A DNA stretch of 20,953 bases from Chara braunii (taxonomy: Eukaryota > Streptophyta > Charophyceae > Charales > Characeae), in NCBI GenBank assembly GCA_003427395.1, contig BFEA01000015.1:1407995-1428947 (forward strand). Reading direction: 5' to 3'. Below, one piece after another: positions 18,410 to 20,953 of the stretch. Below the pieces are notes generated by a model that had not been told where the DNA came from, ran no database searches, and worked only from the letters and a program-made list of their open reading frames with translations. The position numbers were made by a program, and so were the translations under genes. Numbering within the stretch: position 1 is the first letter of the stretch; each line of letters starts with the position of its first letter.

Positions 18410-18435
18410 AAAAAAAAAAAAAAAAAAAAAAAAAA
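18410..18435. other. Run of 26 A residues 34 bp after ORF3
   Basis: It is preceded by GTATATAACC and followed by TCTTTTTT. It could be a captured poly(A) tail, the polypurine tract of the element, or a simple homopolymer. No target-site duplication or LTR start was identified to choose between these. Confidence 0.7.
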
Positions 18436-18448
18436 TCTTTTTTCTTAC

Positions 18449-18587
18449 CGATCGGGCCAACTGACGATGAAGGGGCCGCCCGATCGAATGTATACTATGC
18501 GAGGAGGCGATGGAGGATGCAGGATGCATCCACGTAGATTAGGAAGATGATCGGGCCAGCTGACGATGAGGAGGCCGCCCAATCATC
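18449..18587. repeat. Pair of matching hairpins with 20-nt loops
   Basis: The first is CGATCGGGC (18449-18457) with GCCCGATCG (18478-18486). The second is GATGATCGGGC (18546-18556) with GCCCAATCATC (18577-18587), paired except for one C/A mismatch. The loops, CAACTGACGATGAAGGGGCC and CAGCTGACGATGAGGAGGCC, match at 17 of 20 positions. The outer bases of the two stems differ between copies yet remain paired. The start-to-start distance is 97 bp. Confidence 0.75.
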
Positions 18588-18599
18588 CATGATATGATG

Positions 18600-20018
18600 G
18601 CATCAGCAGTCGGGAGACTGCTAATTTTTCAGAACCCCCTGCGTATCACAGATGTGATAAGCTCAGATCCGTACCGCGCGGTTTGCCGTATCCCTGAGGA
18701 AAAATCTCGCGGAAGCCCCGAAGTACGGACGCAGATAGAAAGGGGTTTTTCTTTCTTTTTGCTTTTGTTTTCTTTTTGAAACGGCTTTTTCATTTTGTTT
18801 GGTTAATAACTCCCGCATGCGATTAGAGGCCGCGATATGAAAACCAAGAAACGGGTGCAGTTGGGACTTTTTGAATTTTTGCGCGCACGCCCAAGCTCCG
18901 TTTTTTTCGCGCGTCTCGCATCCCCGTTTCTTGCTTTTCATCCTCGCGCCATCTTTCCTTCTTGCTGCGCGCGTTTTCCCCATGCAGGACTTTTCATCTT
19001 CCCCTACACCCAGCTTGATCCTTACCCCGTCTTCCTCCGCGAAGTGATTGGCTGCATAGTTGGGATGCTCGGATCAATGTGGAAAGTGGGAAATCGCGCA
19101 CCACTTGGACGAACACCCCAATCACGTAGCCATGCAATCCTGCGGATCGAACCCTCTAACTCCCCACCTCTCTCTCCTGTCTTGTCATCTACACCCTGTG
19201 CTGCCCGCACCTCGCGCTGTTAACCCGCCGCCTCCCGCGCTATAAATTTGCGCAACCCTCTCCTCTCCCTCTCTTTGATCTCGGCCGCAATGCTGCGCGA
19301 GCTATGCGCGAGAGTCCGCGACGCCGAACAGGCTCGACGAGCCCAAGGACGGGCGGAGTGACGACGTGGGGTGGACCCCGCGGTAGTCTCGGGGCGAAGC
19401 AGTTGGACGGACTGAGCAGTGGTGGGGATTGGACGCAGGGCCTTGTGGCTATGGTGGTCGGTGGTCTTGGGAAGTTTTGAAGGCTGCGCTTGGGGGCAGC
19501 AGTTAATCGAATTTTTTATGTACAAGAAGGACTCGCTTTTATCTCCATTGTTGCTTTGTTTATGCATGTCGTGTGTGTTGAAGCCCCAAGTAATGGGAGC
19601 TGGTTATGCGCATGAGTGACGTCGAAGGTCCATGGATGATTAGATGTCCTGACAAGGGTTGTTGATTGCATGCATGTATGTGTGTATGTACTCGTCCGGG
19701 GGGGGATGGGGAAACTGAACCGGGGGACCGTCTGCTTAGGAGTATGAGTGTGTTGATCCAGTTGTTCCCCTCCCCTCCGCGGCCTTTCCTGCGCTCCCGC
19801 GCGGGCTTGGCGTAACTCTCTCTCTCTCCCTTTTCGATCGCCTTCCTCTTGAACTAACAGTCATCGCCTCTTAGAGCTTCTCGTCCCCGTACCGGTGACG
19901 TCAACCGCCTGCGTCCGTGCGGACGGTTGACGCCCCCGCCAAGGGGAGAAAGCTTAGATTTCGTCATCCTCCCCCTACGCACCCACTTTTGAGAGAGAAG
20001 AGTTGCGACGTTTGTTGT
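18600..20018. other. Non-coding stretch after the retroelement
   Basis: It holds a small palindrome TATCAC-AGAT-GTGATA (18644-18659), T-rich tracts near 18740-18780, the TATA-like site at 19241, a TGTATGTG-type repeat near 19670-19690 and a CT run near 19816. Frames are short or low in complexity and none is supportable as a gene. It may include the 3' LTR of the plus-strand element, but I found no partner copy to prove it. Confidence 0.4.
19241..19292 (+). promoter_or_regulatory. TATA-box-like site upstream of a pyrimidine patch and ATG
   Basis: TATAAATT at 19241-19248 lies in GC-rich flanks. A CT-rich patch (19257-19276) follows, and an ATG at 19290 opens a frame of only 23 codons. The layout resembles a core promoter with a pyrimidine initiator, possibly that of an LTR. 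The short frame is probably not a gene by itself; it might be a first exon, but no splice signal could be assigned. Confidence 0.3.
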
Positions 20019-20540
20019 ATGGATTTGGTGTTGGTTCGGATGACCAGGAACGCGGGATCTTGCTCGTGTTCACCACGTACCTCCGATCGTCTCATTTCGC
20101 TACCGACCTTTCCCATCACAGATGACGACAGCGTCTACTGCGATGCGGACGTACGGCACGCACTGAGGCGGACGGAGCAAGTGTGTTGGCAAGACCCGCC
20201 TCGGGCTTGTGAGATAAGGGGGAACGGGTTTGTGTTGATTGATCGCTTTGATTCCCCGACTCTAATATTGCCTTATACGGGTTTAACGGTGTTGCCCTGG
20301 TCGGCCGCTCACGCCGTGTGGCGACCGCAGTTTGATTGTCGCTGGTGTCGCCAGGGGGACTCGTGTTCGTGGCGACGGCTGGTCGTGGGTTACGAGGGAG
20401 CGACACGTTTCCCCGAGCTTTCCCGTAGTGCAGGGGCGCTGCCCGCGCAATTTCGAATTCAGATGCCGGCGGGTCCTCCCGCCGCTCTACCCTCCCGGAA
20501 ACTTTCGCGCGGGCTCTATGAGTCCGACGCCGAGGCTTGA
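20019..20540 (+). CDS. Candidate 173-aa Cys/Trp-rich protein, unknown
   Basis: The frame is open from the non-ATG codon at 19917, and the first ATG is at 20019. It ends at TGA 20538-20540. The predicted protein has scattered cysteines and a cluster C107-x2-C110-x5-C116-x-W118 in FDCRWCRQGDSCSW, which could bind metal, although a fourth ligand is not obvious. The N-terminal third is Arg/Ser-rich and the C-terminal third Pro/Ala/Arg-rich. I recognise no family. An opposite-strand frame of similar length (20116-20685) overlaps it; the Trp/Cys pattern favours the plus strand, but coding is not proven. It may be an exon or a gag-like remnant. Confidence 0.35.
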   Translation: MDLVLVRMTRNAGSCSCSPRTSDRLISLPTFPITDDDSVYCDADVRHALRRTEQVCWQDPPRACEIRGNGFVLIDRFDSPTLILPYTGLTVLPWSAAHAVWRPQFDCRWCRQGDSCSWRRLVVGYEGATRFPELSRSAGALPAQFRIQMPAGPPAALPSRKLSRGLYESDAEA

Positions 20541-20953
20541 AGGCTCGTCCAGATTCAGGCACTTCCTTCGCTGTATTAGCAAGAGGCGGGTGAATGCAGT
20601 GGTCCCCACGACTCCCCTGGGGCGAGGTCCCACTAGCAGCGGGATAGGATAGAAACGAGTTTGTGGGGCAGTTGAGTGACCCCAATCCTGCCGTGCAGTA
20701 GTCGTGATCCCACGGTCAGTGTTTTACTTGTATTACCCGAAAAAATTAGATCTTCGTTCCCCTCCTCCTCTCCTTAACACTGGGCATGCCCGTGCAAAGA
20801 AAGCTTCCCGCCAGAATCTTTTCTATCGGTTGGGGGTAAGGCCAACCCCAAAGGAGGGTGGGATCGGCCTTAGCCCACTGGATAGAAGATTTTCAGTATT
20901 TTACTTGCTGTTGCGCAATTATCTCATTGGGTGGAGCGCTCCTTCAATCACGG
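20541..20953. other. Terminal stretch, no gene seen
   Basis: It contains a hairpin GGTTGG (20828-20833) with CCAACC (20842-20847), and a repeated phrase AGTGTTTTACTTG / AGTATTTTACTTG at about 20718 and 20895. No reading frame or RNA gene is supported before the window ends. Confidence 0.4.

Noticed and set aside
20116-20685. Minus-strand frame of 189 codons
   Set aside because: It is a low-complexity Arg/Pro/Ser frame opposite a more plausible plus-strand frame.

Overview
This window looks like nuclear DNA from a eukaryote, dominated by retrotransposon debris, structured repeats and low-complexity sequence. There is no operon structure, and the only protein homology I can name is to Ty3/gypsy pol. 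The best taxonomic hint is an 18-nt minus-strand primer-binding site (9475-9492). It is complementary to the 3' end, CCA included, of a plant-type tRNA-Asp, which favours the green lineage (a plant or streptophyte alga). I cannot place it more finely.

Left part (1-5299): four tandem ~120-bp repeats (1-560) are followed by eight hairpins (756-1443) that share one loop and inner stem but have different, self-complementary outer stems. From 1446 to 5299 I see no supportable gene. Middle part, minus strand (5300-9500): an intact 366-aa gene of unknown family (6400 to 5300) lies 84 bp downstream of a decayed head-to-tail paralogue (7511 to 6485). Upstream of both is an AT-rich stretch carrying three more copies of the 1-560 repeat core, then structured leader-like DNA and the tRNA-Asp-type primer-binding site. 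This suggests the gene pair belongs to a minus-strand LTR element in which I can see no pol. Its presumed LTR starts near 9499 and its outer end is not defined.

Spacer (9500-14090): pyrimidine-rich low-complexity DNA, a 32-bp duplication, an AT microsatellite, a 128-bp tandem duplication inside a GTAC-rich segment, a ~33-bp degenerate repeat and an AT-rich block. I find no convincing gene here.

Right part, plus strand (14091-18376): a 5'-truncated Ty3/gypsy element. A single frame, broken by two TGA codons, runs through part of RNase H, a PHD-type C4HC3 zinc finger, the HHCC and catalytic integrase domains, and the integrase C-terminal domain. It overlaps ORF2 (178 aa) by 26 nt. ORF2 abuts ORF3 (about 480 aa across one frameshift) through a TAAATG junction. 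ORF2 and ORF3 sit where an env or other accessory gene would lie and match no family I recognise. ORF3 carries a basic NLS-like cluster and a SUMO-interacting-motif-like sequence. A run of 26 A residues follows ORF3, then a pair of matching hairpins (18449-18587). A TATA-like site (19241) and a Cys/Trp-rich candidate ORF (20019-20540) are the only other coding-type signals before the end.
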